Assembly: GCA_003024175.1 (NCBI GenBank)
Contig: MDYQ01000004.1
Coordinates: 124,001 to 188,000, forward strand
DNA from: Planoprotostelium fungivorum
Lineage: Eukaryota > Evosea > Variosea > Cavosteliida > Cavosteliaceae
DNA: 64,000 bases
Direction of reading: 5' to 3'
Part shown: positions 21,380 to 32,314 of the stretch, piece by piece
Numbering within the stretch: the stretch's first letter is position 1
Layout of the letters: each line of letters begins with the position of its first letter
Made by a program: the position numbers and the translations under genes
The notes under the pieces: generated by a model
Told to the model about the DNA's origin: nothing
What the model saw: only the letters and a program-made list of their open reading frames with translations
The model's database searches: none

Positions 21380-22191
21380 ATGGAAGTCACACCAAATTGG
21401 AAAGATCTCTGTGAACGGCTAACCATCAACGGTCAAACGGTCTCTTTTGCTTGCAGTATAGCACGTTGTGATTAACGATTGGGTTAGATTCTGAAATGGG
21501 ATGAAAAGTTGAAGAGTCTATACGGAGAACCTCAAAGATTCTATCACACATTGGATCACATTGCAGAGATGTTACGATTTGCAATTGAGAATGAGTTGGA
21601 CGATAGAACCTCAGTTGAGCTCGCTATATGGTTTCACGAGTGAGTCGAGATTGTTGCCACATCATCCAATATAGGAACAGCGCGATATACGATCCTAAAT
21701 CGGCGGACAATGAAGAGAAGAGTCAATATCTATTCGAACAGTTCGCAAACGAAGTCTCACTGGTGAATCACCTCAGCAGCATCAGAATCAAGGTTGACTC
21801 TCCACAGAGTCCTGCACAGACACACAAAGTCAGCCAATTCATCTTGGCCACAAAGACACACAAGCTACCCGACGACATGAAAGATGATGTCGACCTGCAG
21901 CTCTTCTTGGACTTCGATTTGGGTGTTTTAGGTAGAGAAGGAGACAGATACGATGAATACAGTGGTTGCATCCGAAGAGAATACATCCATGTCCCAACAC
22001 TTCTATACATAAACGGCAGATGCAAGGTCCTGACTTCACTGAGAGGGGGTAAGCAGGAGTGGCTCGTTGTAGATTGAAACATCACAGGCAATATATATTT
22101 CACCCCTACATTTCGTGACAAATACGAAGAGAAAGCTAAATCGAACATGATGAGAGAGATGGAGGACTTGAAAGCTGGCAAAATCACATAA
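21380..22191 (+). CDS. HD-domain metal-dependent phosphohydrolase-like protein
   Basis: The start MEVTPNWKDLCERLTINGQT joins through a roughly 47-nt intron to ILKWDEKLKSLYGEPQRFYH. TLDHIAEMLRFAIE and VELAIWFHD/E then follow, with AIYDPKSADNEEKSQ after a second intron. The 'Y.EPqR.YHtl.Hi' motif and 'la.WFHDaVYdp...DNEe.Sa' are the signature of a predicted HD-superfamily metal-dependent phosphohydrolase family. The C-terminus reads NIYFTPTFRDKYEEKAKSNM after a 38-nt intron ending in TCACAG that contains GTTGTAG. At the exon 2/3 junction the metal-binding Asp may be replaced, depending on the exact splice site. The substrate is unknown. It is divergent from the LRR receptor, with about 380 bp between the starts. 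Confidence 0.78.
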
Positions 22192-22223
22192 AGTCATTTC
22201 CATCACCGATGATTGACGACATC

Positions 22224-23315
22224 TCAATTCAAAATCTTTTTAACCAAGTCTTTCACCGTGCCACTGTAATTCCTCTTCACTACCTTCCTTCGTGAAGGGC
22301 TCTTCAGCTCGCGATGAGAACTCAGCCACTCGTGTTCTAAGACGTCTAAAATACCAAGTCTGGTATCCTCTTCCACCGTGAGACAGCCACCCAAAAGAGA
22401 GGTCATTGAGATGGATGCCCCATGGATGGGTGTCCACTGTCCTCTGAGAACGTGTTCTATCTGTTGGTTGTTGTCGTCTCCCGCCCAAGGTATCTGAAGA
22501 GGTTGAGTCGATCACATTGGATGGTGATGTGATGTGATGATGTAGAAAGATGCTTACCGAACCAGTCAACATGCAGTAGAGGAGAACGCCGAGAGCCCAG
22601 ACGTCTGTCTTTGGCCCCAGATACTCTCTTCCCAACATGAGCTCAGGTGCGGCGTAGAAGATGGAGCCGCACGGGGTCTTGAGTGCCTTCTTCTCGTTCC
22701 ACTCGGCAGCCATACCGAAGTCGATCAACTTACATGTTCCATCCTTCGAGACGACTATGTTCTCCAACTTGATGTCTCTGATGATTGAATCAACATGGGA
22801 AAGATGTTAATCAAACCTTCACCTGTGAACGAAACCGTTTTCGTGCATATATTTGATAGCAGAGGCGATCTGCGTGATGATGCGGGCTGCCTGAGAGAAA
22901 TTAGACGATGCATGATGAAGTGAGCCGTCACCGTTTGTTCTGAGACCTTCGCATCGGGGTAGTCATCAAGCGTGTCGAGGAGGTCTTTTCCTTCCACATA
23001 TTCTAAAACCAAACATGTGAGACTCTCTGATTCGATGACATCCAACACTTTGACGATGTGTGGATGGTCGATCTTCGAGTGTATGGAGATCTCCTTCTTG
23101 ATGAGGCTCAGTCTCTCGGAATCTAGCTGGTCGTGAGACATCAGCTGAACCGGATTAGAGGTACGAAAATCACCGTATGTTCTCACCTTCAGAGCAACCT
23201 TCTGTCCCGTTGTCTTATGAACCCCTAACTTGACATTGGCATACCCCCCCGTGCCAATGGTGCGCCCAATTCGGTAGTCACCAATGTTCTTCTCATTTTC
23301 GCGTGATTCGACCAT
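22224..23315 (-). CDS. Ser/Thr protein kinase, CAMK/AMPK-like
   Basis: The product is nearly all kinase domain. The glycine loop is IGRTIGTGGYANVKLG, the lysine lies in KVALKV, helix C in IKKEISIHSKIDHPHIVKVL, the hinge is LVLEYVEGKDL. The catalytic loop is VHRDIKLENIVV, then LIDFGMAAEW, GSIFYAAPELMLG and VWALGVLLYCMLTG. All catalytic residues (K, E, HRD, DFG, APE) are present, so an active kinase is expected. The C-terminal extension after subdomain XI is short (KNYSGTVKDLVKKILN type). About five short introns. Target and pathway cannot be told from sequence. Confidence 0.88.
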
Positions 23316-23840
23316 GTTCTTCGTGTTTGTCTTTGTATCGTGCGTGGTATTGGTCTATGGTACTCGTGGCTGTGTGGCGCAGACGCCTCTTGGCTTGTGG
23401 CCTCTCAGGGTTCACCAGGAAGGCCCGCAAACACGGAAAATATCATCTCCTGTCGCATTAAATCGACAGAAGCACAGAGATCCTGTTGAATTTCAGATAC
23501 GATGTGCTATGGCTGTCACCAGACGAGGTCCAAGGGTTCCTTTGCCCCGGCCACAACCATGTCTTTGCGAAATGAGAAGAGCATGTAAGCGTGCGGCGAT
23601 CAACCGAAAGGGTGATGAGATGAAAACTACGGCAGGTGAGAGGTGCAAGTTGGATCCAACAGAAATGGAGGATCTGTACCTGTTGTGATGACTAGATGTG
23701 AGACTGGCCAACGTACCGTTGTATCAAGAAGAACGTCACGGTTAAGGTTACTCGTGAATGGCTTCCGTGTAATTACTAGGTTGTAGATGGTCATCCCATT
23801 TCGGGGCCAATTTTCCCATTTTCTGACGACATCAGAGGAC
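23316..23840. other. Intergenic stretch between divergent kinase and peptidase genes
   Basis: Probable bidirectional promoter region. A 59-codon frame on the plus strand (from MAVTRRGPRVPLPRPQPCL near 23509 to TGA at about 23688) is basic and proline-rich; I cannot support it as a gene. No RNA gene seen. Confidence 0.4.
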
Positions 23841-26800
23841 ATGGTGTTAACTTACGAGACAGAACCCAGCGACATAGAGCACGTGACGTCTGAGACGATT
23901 CAGGTACCCACCATCGTCTAATTGTTCAATCGTCACTGATATCGCTCAGAGCGTTCGAAACCTCTTCGATCAAATATTGAATGTAAAAGACGGTTCATGG
24001 TTGGATGTCTTTGGACGATTCTCCGATGTGAGCCTTGTACGCTCCCACCCATTCACATTCACAGGGACTCGCCAAGATCCACAACCGTCTGTGGCTGAGT
24101 GAGCTCATGGTACGCGTGGGAGCTAAACCCGAGACACGAAAGGCATACGCGGAATCATCTTCCAAATTGAAGCAACTGAGGACACAGACGTTCGCAGACC
24201 CCTCTTTCTATTCCGTCCTCTCTTCTCATCGACACCTCAGGGCACCAGCTGAAGAGGGTGAGTCATTGGATGTTGACGATGAGCTCATTCATGTCAGGTT
24301 ACAATCCGAATGAAGATCTCAAATTCATGAAGGATGTCCTCTTACAATTCGAGCGAAACGGTTGTTCTCTCCCAACCGAAAAATTAGAAGCTTACAGGAA
24401 GGTCTGTAATCATCACCCTCACCTCTCCACCGTATCACAATGTCATCAGCATCGTTATCAAATCTCACATCACGATAGTTGTCTTCTCGTCTATCTGATG
24501 TAGAGGGTCAATTCAATCGTGCTGTTGGTGAGGACCTATCCCACATCATCGTAAAGAGGGAGGACCTTGTGGGCCTCAGCGAGGACTTCATAGAAAATCT
24601 GAAGAGAGTCGACGGAGGGGAAGGAGACGAGAGGATCGTCACTATGAAATATCCAGACGTACTACCTGGTGAGATCAGACGATCACCATCATCGTATGAG
24701 ACGAACATCATCTGATGCATGCGTTCAGTGCTGAAGAAGGCGAAGAAGGAAGAGACGAGAAGGAGAGCTAGAGCTTGCATGGACAACCGTGCAGGTTTCG
24801 ATAACATGAAGGTGACTCGTCATCACACCGAGGACAATTAGATCCATACCTTTCATTCCCTTCATCTTCTCTGAACGACAGACAGAAATTGAAAGAGGCC
24901 ATTCTATTGAGAGGAGGTGAAGTGTAGTGTGATGACGTGGCATGACGTGTGACAGAGATCGCTCGAGTGTTAGGTTACAAGAGCTGGGCTGAGTACAGAT
25001 TGGAAGTGAAACTACCCCGTACGCCAGAGAGGGTGGGAGGATGTCACCATGACAGTCGTTGAGACGTCGTAGGTCGTGGAATTTTCGGAGCAGCTCGCGG
25101 AGAAATTGAAGAGTTTATCCGAGAAGGAGATGAAAGTACTGCTGGACATCAAGAGGGAAGACAAGGAGAAGGAGGGAGAGAAATTTGACGGAAAACTCCA
25201 CGGTTGGGACTCCTCCTTCTACATGAACAAGTTTCTGGTGGGATACGTACGCTACGTACGTAAGATGACGTCGGGCAGGAGAGAGACTACGGACTCGATG
25301 AAGAGCAAATTCGTGGATATTTCCCGATCGATCACGTGACCAAAGAGATCCTGTCTACCTACGAGACGCTATTGGGTCTCAAATTTACCGAATTGACTCA
25401 GAAGCATCCGGAGGCCCTGTGGGACGAATCTGTCAAACTGTACAGAGTCGAGGAGAAGAGCGATGGAGAATTCGTGGGACATTTCTACCTGGTGAGATTC
25501 TTTCAGTCTTCTCAGAAAAACTGAAGAAGAGTAGGATCTCATACCGAGAGATGGTAAATACTCTCACGTGAGTACAAACGTTGACGTCTTTTATTTCATT
25601 TTATCCTCACACTACAACCAGGCATGCGCTTACCCGGTCATCGACGGCTTGACCTTCTTCCACGATGGTCCATCTACAACGAGACAACACCCCATCGCCG
25701 TCATGATCGCAAATTTCACTCGACCAACGGCCTCCAAACCTTCTCTCCTCAATCACTCCGAGATCAAGACCTACTGCCACGAATTTGGTCACGTGATATC
25801 GTACGTACCCTACGCACCCCACTCACCCCCATAGGTCATGCACAACATCTGCTCGAAAGTGAGACACTCTGAAAACACTTGGCTGTTTGCTGGCATGGAT
25901 TTCATCGAATGTCCGTCTCAGATGATGGAAAATTTCATCTGGCAGAAGGATGTCTTGAAGAGGTGGGGAGAAGAGGTGGAAGAAGAGCTGACGAGAAGGA
26001 GGATATCGAAGCATTATGAGAGGGGAGAGCCGATGAGTGATGGACTGATCGACAAGATCATCGCGTCGAAGAATGTGGGGATTGGTATGTCGAAACTGCA
26101 ACAGGTGATGCGACGATCATCACCTCATCGTGCGATCGCGATCATCACGATCATCACATGGGACGTCACGACCATCATCATCGATCTCATCATCAAACGT
26201 TCGTGATGTCTACCGTCTCATCGCGAACCATCACGAAGACGATCGCTCATGATGACAGGCCTTCATGGGACTATACGACATCAAGATCCACTCTCTAGAC
26301 ACGGATTCTCTCTTCCCTCCCAACGATGACGGCTCCTCTCTCAGCGATCTCTGGGTGATATCTCATGCGATATCGTACGTAAGATTGACTTCGATAGAAC
26401 TCGATGAAATTTCAGATGACAGGGATGGAGGCCGTCCCGGGGACACATTACGTCTCTTCTTGGCTTCATTTGTGTTCGGACTATGATGCAGGCTACTACA
26501 GTAAGAGCGTAATGGAACGTACCTCGTGACGTCACCCAGGTTACCTGTGGAGTGAAGTCTTCTCTTCGGACCTCTTCTCTCGATTCCAGGCAGAAGGTGA
26601 AATTATTTCGTATTTTATTTCATTTTATTTACGGAGGACAAGGGATACTATCGCCAAAGGTGGGAGAGGACTACAGGAGGCTCGTCTTACAGGTGAGAGA
26701 CGTGAAGAACGACACGCGTCACTCATCGTCTATATCGTGTCGATGTGGAGATGACTTGTAACTGAAGAGTACAGCCCGCTGCATCTGAGGATGGAATGAA

Positions 26801-26870
26801 ATTACTGGGAGATTTTCTAGGCAGGGCACCCAACCAAGAGAGTTTCTTGAAATCTCTCGGGCTCAATTGA
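23841..26870 (+). CDS. Thimet oligopeptidase-like M3 metallopeptidase
   Basis: M3 peptidases cut short peptides using zinc. The zinc site CHEFGHVMHNI is present (HExxH), interrupted after GH by a roughly 42-nt intron beginning GTGATATCG. It is followed by the second-ligand region FIECPSQMMENFIW. Upstream is the conserved VREDYGLDEEQI-like segment and FPIDHVTKEILSTYETLLGL, then GHFYLDLIPRDGKYSHACAY. Downstream are NVGIGMSKLQQAFMGLYDI, PGTHYVSSWLHL and GYYSYLWSEVFSSDLF. The end is FLGRAPNQESFLKSLGLN, as in thimet oligopeptidase/neurolysin. The start MVLTYETEPSDIEHV has no obvious targeting peptide, so the product is probably cytosolic. More than twelve introns, several made of ATGATC/GTACGT palindromes. 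Confidence 0.9.
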
Positions 26871-26927
26871 TCCTTCACATCATGAAGATATAAAGAACTT
26901 TTCTGTTCGTGTTCACAATCTCTCATC

Positions 26928-27534
26928 GTGCCTCACGAGATGGCTTTCATGAGTTGGAAAATGATGATATCCTCTAAAGATATCAAAAAGGTCGGAACAT
27001 CCCCGGAGAAACCTGTCACGTATCAAAATAAACACATCATCGTTTCAAGCATGTACTTTCCAGAACCACATGATACAAATGACGATTCAATGGGCGTGAA
27101 GAGGAAAACGTGAGAAATGATCGCAGTAGCATGTTCTGATATGATTCCCATGCAGGAACCAAATCAACGAGCAGAGAGGTAGAAAACAAATCAGCCAACA
27201 GATAGAAGCATTGAAGAGCCTCCTTCCAGAATGTAATTCTGTGGTTACTACCAAGGTCTTCATATTAGAATGTGCCGTAAACAATCTACGAAGGTTGAGA
27301 GACAGCGTCCAACAGATAGAAAACAACGTAGAAGCCTTGAGAAAATACAACGACTCACTCAGAGCTCAACTACGGTACATGAATCAACCACCACCATCGC
27401 AGCAACAGCAGCAACAGAGAGAGAGCGAATCTGAGGTGCTATCCTTCCCATCGTGCGACTTCCATTTTGGAGATCAGAAGGATCTATCCCTCTCATTCTT
27501 CTTCGTCTTCGATGCAAAGAGAGGAACATCATAA
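26928..27534 (+). CDS. bHLH transcription factor
   Basis: After one intron (about 27110-27155) the product contains VKRKTRNQINEQRGRKQISQ, QIEALKSLLPECNSV, then TTKVFILECAVNNLRRLRD. This is a basic helix-loop-helix: a basic stretch with the E-box-reading Glu, amphipathic helix 1 ending in L-K-S-L-L-P, a short loop, and helix 2 starting T-T-K. A coiled-coil-like stretch and a poly-Gln run (SQQQQQQRE) follow. The usual first-position His of the basic region is replaced by Asn, and the E-R-x-R-R motif reads E-Q-R-G-R-K, so DNA preference may differ. The protein is about 185 residues. The start Met at 26928 is the first of several. Confidence 0.78.
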
Positions 27535-27781
27535 CAAAAACGAAAGAACATGTACAAACAACACCAGTATCACGACAACTACTTCTAAGCTTTACTCTGA
27601 AAGATGAAGAGACACAATATATCCTCGTGCTCTTTTATACATTTCTCTCTGCCTCTCATGTTCAAAATTGTTTGTCGTTCAGTCTCCGTTCTGATCGACG
27701 CCGATGGGGTGTTCCATCACAGGCACCCCTCTCGTTGGATGTAGTTGTCTTTCCTCTCAGTTCATGTTGTGAGCTTTGCAT

Positions 27782-28739
27782 CTACTTGAGTATCTCGACA
27801 CCAGCTCTTCTGGCGGGATCGATCGTCATCAGTTTGGAGAGGATCCTTCTCATGTCTTCCGAGATGCGGACGCCGTCGGCCTTGGCTGGAATGTCCACAC
27901 ATTGGTTCTCGATGACGTCTCCCAGCTCTTCGGTGGCGTATGGGAAGGCTCCATAGAGGAGGGCGAAGGTGGTAACGCCGAGGGCCCATGCGTCTGTCTT
28001 TGATGCTTCGATGGACTTCTGCAGCACGAACTCGGGGGCCATATATTCCATGCTGCCGCACAGGTCGCGAGTGGCCATCTCCTTTCCGTCGACGCTATCG
28101 ATGAAAGAGGCCAAGCCGAAGTCGATGATGGTTCCTCTATCTTGGTCGTCGATCATGATCTGAGAGAAAATGAGAAAGAGGCAGGAGGAGTCATCCTCAC
28201 GTTCTCGAGCTTGATGTCTCTGTGTGCGACGCCTCTTCGGTGACATTCGGAGAGAGCATGTGCCACACGTGACATGATCTTGCGAACGCGGAGCTCTGGT
28301 AATGGTCTATAGTTTCGCGACTCCAGCAGCTGGAAGAGATCGATGCCGAGGATTCTATCGAAGACCAGGCACTGCCCAACGTCAGCAATTTTTCGACAAT
28401 ATAATTCACCGTTTCTTGATTGTTTCTGAAGTGGCCTCTGAAGGGGCAGATACCTCTCACGCCGCTGACGATGCTGTTCGCCTTGATTTCGTTGTCGATT
28501 CTGTGTGCGTTCGTCTGGTTTCCCACGACCTTTATGGCAACTGGTTGCTGCGTATCACTATCCAATGCAACAAAGACCTGTCCATAAGATCCCGTGCCCA
28601 GCACTGCACTCAATTGGTAGCGTTGCTGTTGCTCCTGAGCGTGCATGTCTTCTTCACTCGCTGAATTGTGCTGTGTTGCGATATTTCTGTTTCGCAAGTC
28701 GCCCAGATGTGCAAATGATAGACGATCTGAGATCCACAT
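27782..28739 (-). CDS. Ser/Thr protein kinase, paralogue of the one at 45639
   Basis: The kinase domain runs from YQLSAVLGTGSYGQVFVALD and PVAIKVVG, through NEIKANSIVSGVRGICPFRG, CHRRGVAHRDIKLENIM, TIIDFGLASF and GSMEYMAPEFVL, to GVTTFALLYGAFPYAT. It ends at DPARRAGVEILK. HRD, DFG and APE motifs are intact. It stops almost at the end of the domain, with no C-terminal extension. The intron before CLVFDRI and the one inside KLEN|IM are at the same places as in the 45639 gene. The start could be 28739 or MHAQEQQQRY at 28646. The divergent helix C region (NEIKANS) is shared by both genes. Substrate unknown. Confidence 0.85.
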
Positions 28740-29278
28740 CTGCGGAAGTTCCTAAACCCAGATATCTTGACAATTCAACCCACCCACACCTCGTTCTATG
28801 ACCGAGTTCAGAGAAAGAGAGTTCGTCCACCTTCATCACATAGGGGTGGACTTCGCAGAACTAACGTGAAAATGTAGCACGATGCCTCCACGCAGCCTAT
28901 GCGTAGTATTTAGAAGTACAGATATAGATTGCTAACTGTGTTGTGTCTCGTGCCTCAGATAGAGTCAGGCGACAAGTATCATCATGAGGCGGAGTACATC
29001 GTCTACGAATCCAAGACGGAATCGTGATACGAAGACGGAAGAGAAGGAACGGGAGCGTCCGTGTAGCTATGCGACGCGACTGATTCAGATACAAAAGGGA
29101 AGATCACAGAATGCACTGAGACCAAACACAGAAAATGAGAGCAAGCAGCTTTCGAACATTTGATTGCCCCAAACTTTCAACTTGAAATGGAATGCTCCCG
29201 CGGGGGTTCGGAAAGATGACGAAAGCTGATGTCACAGGAAACAATCACACACTGGAAGTCAGAGACACAGAACAGACC
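28740..29278. other. Intergenic stretch upstream of GST
   Basis: Divergent promoter region between a kinase and the GST gene. A 59-codon plus-strand frame at 28984-29163 (MRRSTSSTNPRRNRDTK...) is very basic and hydrophilic. It could be a small peptide gene or an upstream frame in the GST leader; nothing further supports it. Confidence 0.35.
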
Positions 29279-30035
29279 ATGGCACAGGAGAAACCAACAC
29301 TGACATACGTAGGCTCTTAGAAGACCGCTGTGTTTCGTATCATTGATGATGTGCAGTTCGCTCGAAGAGGTCTGGGGGAAATGCCTAGACTCATTTTGGT
29401 TGAGTCTGGAATCGAATGGACAGACAATCGAGTCGACACAATCGACGATCTGAAGGCGAGTGGTAAACTACCATACGGACAGGTGGGGATCATGATTATG
29501 GATTGTCGTCGTTGATCGCATCAGGTGCCACTACTTGAATACCCTGATGGGTTCTCCATCTCCCAGAGTGGAGCGATCGTGAGGCACATTGCACGTCAGC
29601 ACGGTCTTTACGGAAAAAACGACAAAGAGGCCGCGGAGGCTGACATGGTCTTCGATGGAGCTAATGATCTCAGGCTACACTCTCGTGCCACCATCGGTAA
29701 CGTGAGTCAATCATCCTCCTCCCGTGATCTCTCAGCACATCGTCGTTGATCCATTATCACAGGACACTCTTCGTGAGAAGTTCATCTCTGAAGTCCTGCC
29801 CAAATGGCTTGGTTTCTTTGAAGCTCATCTCAAGAAGAACGGCAGCAGCTATTTCGTTGGACACGACATCACATTCGCCGACATCGCCGTGTATAATACC
29901 TTCTATAACATGCAGATATTGATTCCAGCTGCAAAGCTGGAAGGCTTTCCTCTTTGCCAGAAGCATTTTGAAAGCATCGCTTCTCGACCCAGAATCGCTG
30001 AATACCTGAAGAGCCGCCCTTACACTGCCACGTAA
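29279..30035 (+). CDS. Glutathione S-transferase, sigma-like
   Basis: GSTs conjugate glutathione to electrophiles; sigma forms can also make prostaglandin D. The start MAQEKPTLTY is joined by a roughly 50-nt intron to FARRGLGEMPRLILVESGIEW, the usual thioredoxin-fold start 'LtYf..RGrgE..R'. The catalytic Tyr is at the splice junction. The GSH-binding turn is YGQVPLLEYPDGFSISQSGA, followed by IVRHIARQHGLYG. The helical domain has WLGFFEAHLKKNGSSYFVGH and ITFADIAVYN, and the end is YLKSRPYTAT. Size, about 205 residues, is typical. The four introns are all short. Confidence 0.9.
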
Positions 30036-30113
30036 CCTTTCACAATGGAGCGACGATGTGTTGAGGGAGGGATCACATCATGCAATGATCGAATCGAAAT
30101 ACAAGTTTTTCGT

Positions 30114-31259
30114 TTAGAATTGACCCTTTGTCCATTTCTCGTACGCTTTTCTCTTCATCTCTGCTTCTCTCGCGTACATCTGCCTCATGGCTGCCTTCTG
30201 TCTCTTGGTGAAGGCATCATCACCCGGTCTGTCTTGGAAGTCTTCATCTTTGTCGATTCCTGTTCTCTTCGTCACGTTCCATCCTCTAAATCATCATCAT
30301 CACCTTCGTCACTGTTGTAATCATCATCGTGTCCTCTCCGTCTCTCGTTCTTCTTTTGTGATCCTTTCTTCCTTCCTTGTCTTCTCTCTTCCTCTGAGCT
30401 GCAAGAGTCTGAATCATCTTCTGAACTGCTCGTTCTCTTTTTTCTGCTGTGTCTACTCTTTCGTGGTGGCGCGCTGAAAGGCGTTTCTACCGTTTCGGAG
30501 GGTCTTTCACCTTCTATACGATGAGTGATGTTGTTGATGACGTCACTACATCACCATCCAATGCATCCAGGTGCACATCATCTGCCGTCTGTTGGAGTAT
30601 CCTCTGTATTTGGTCTTCTTCAGACATCTATCGAACGCCACTTCAGTGTTCGATGTATGCAATGGAGGATTTCACCTCATCCACACCAATGATCTGCGTC
30701 AGATCTTGTTTCTTCCTTGACATGGTGGGTCGACCCATCAACTTCTCAAGACGATCGTGAAGTTCATCTTCGGTGACTTTCTTCGATGTCGATTGTGCAG
30801 CGGGAGGATCGTTCTCTTTCAATTTACGAAGTCTGTTTTCTAAGTCTCTGAGTCCGGTTCAGTCGAGGTTATCTGAGACGTCACACACGCGAAAGATGGA
30901 TCATGTTCTACCCCTTCGACTTCGTCTAATAAGCTCTGTTCTGAATGTTTCTGGGATGTCTTCGTTTGTCGCTCGATCTGATCCACACGCGACTCATATT
31001 CGCTGATCTTCAACTTCATTATTGTCCTCAGATTTGCATCTAAATCATCGTCTAGAAGGGTCAAAGTCTGTCGATATTCGCGTCGTTCACCCAATGCGTG
31101 GCGAAAGAGATCAATCGATTGTTTGTATAGAGGAAGAGCGTCGTCACTCATTCCCAACGCATCCAACTGGCAAGCCTGATTGACATACTTTAAGCCTTCA
31201 TTCACTTTGTCCATGGTCTTGGTCAATGTGATGTGATGTGGAACATTCGTTTGGGCCAC
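30114..31259 (-). CDS. MIT-domain protein with charged C-terminus
   Basis: The N-terminal region (VNEGLKYVNQACQLDALGMS, DDALPLYKQSIDLFRHAL) has the A-x-x-x-D...A-x-x-Y-x-x-A/S pattern of a MIT three-helix domain, which binds ESCRT-III tails. A helical segment follows, then KKVTEDELHDRLEKLMGRPT and a Ser/Asp/Glu/Arg-rich low-complexity stretch (RKKRTSSSEDDSDSCSSEEE). It ends AFTKRQKAAMRQMYAREAEM...EKWTKGQF. No AAA, spectrin or calpain domain follows, so this is neither Vps4 nor spastin. Exon joins near 30300 and 30520 rest on splice signals alone. A role in endosomal sorting is inferred from MIT only. Confidence 0.6.
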
Positions 31260-31444
31260 TGCTCAAATTCTTTGAAACAATTTTCACTGATGATGACCCA
31301 GATGCTGGTGGGGACATCACCACGTGGTTGATCTCGTGACTCTCTGTGTGGAAGATGAACCTGACGTTCTCTTTCGATTTATATTCGTAGGTCCATATTT
31401 ACAATCCAGGTCTATCGATCGGCGATGCATTGGTCGGTTTTCCT

Positions 31445-32134
31445 TCACAGTAGAGTACACTTATCTTTCCTTCTCTTCATCTTCTTTTCTGTCTCTGGTG
31501 TGATGGTGTCGTCGAGCTGTTTGGCCAGGTCCAAGAACAACTCATCGATGCCGTGTCCAGTCTTCGCAGAGCACTCGAAGAAGCTTACGTTCAATGTCTT
31601 TGCCAACTTCTCTCCATCATCTCGTGACACTTCCCGTATGTCGGTCGCATCACATTTGTTGCCGCACAAAACGGCGGGCACCTGACTTCGAATGAGAATG
31701 CATTGTCTAGCGATCGATGACTTCATACGTTGTCGGCGTCTTTCACCAAAAGGAGTTGTCGGTGAACGGCTTTGATCTCTTCGAGAGATGATTCAGACGT
31801 GACGGAATAGACCAGGACGAAACCTTTCCCGCTCTTCATGTAAACGTCTTTCAATGATGTGAACTGTTCAGTTCCAGCCGTATCTGTGGGAATTCATACA
31901 TCGGAGGGTGTTTTTAGCTCACCTAGGATGTCTAATGTGATTTGTCTTCCAGTGATTTGTACATACTTTGAATACTGATCTTCGATGGTGGGATCATATC
32001 GTGAAAGGAAGACTGCTCGGATATACCTGACTACCATCGCACTCTTGCCTTTTGGGAGTGTCAGCATTCTTCACACCGAGACCTCACCGACCGACTCCAC
32101 CAGCTCCAAAGACGATGACCTTGTATCCTCTCAT
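31445..32134 (-). CDS. Ras-family small GTPase with CAAX box
   Basis: The start MRGYKVIVFGAGGVG is split by an intron inside the P-loop; GKSAMVVRYIRAVFLSRYDP follows, then TIEDQY (switch I). Switch II is DTAGTEQFTSLKDVYMKSG. The guanine-specificity motif reads LCGNKCD (N-K-x-D) and the last motif is ECSAKTG. The tail is basic and ends CTLL, a CAAX box whose last Leu favours geranylgeranylation, so the protein should be membrane-anchored. The first residues are short, as in Rap/Ras. The Gly-rich loop starts G-A-G-G-V-G, as in wild-type Ras. A window neighbour is a RhoGAP protein, but the two are not obviously linked. Confidence 0.9.
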
Positions 32135-32314
32135 CGAAAGAAGGCGATGGCTGCTGTCTCCTGTCGAATGCCGCCACCTGAAAATCCAATCGCCATTCGC
32201 CGAATAGGTTCAGAAGATGGCCAACAGATGACATCTTCCTCCAAACACATCACGACATCCTGCGTCCTCTATGCACCTCATCTTCCTTCATTCTCCACCC
32301 CTCGATCAAAACAT

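Noticed and set aside
21058-21429. 123-aa minus-strand frame with a hydrophobic N-terminus
   Set aside because: It overlaps the first exon of the HD-domain gene on the plus strand, whose conserved start (NWKDLCERLT) is better supported, and lies in the LRR receptor promoter.
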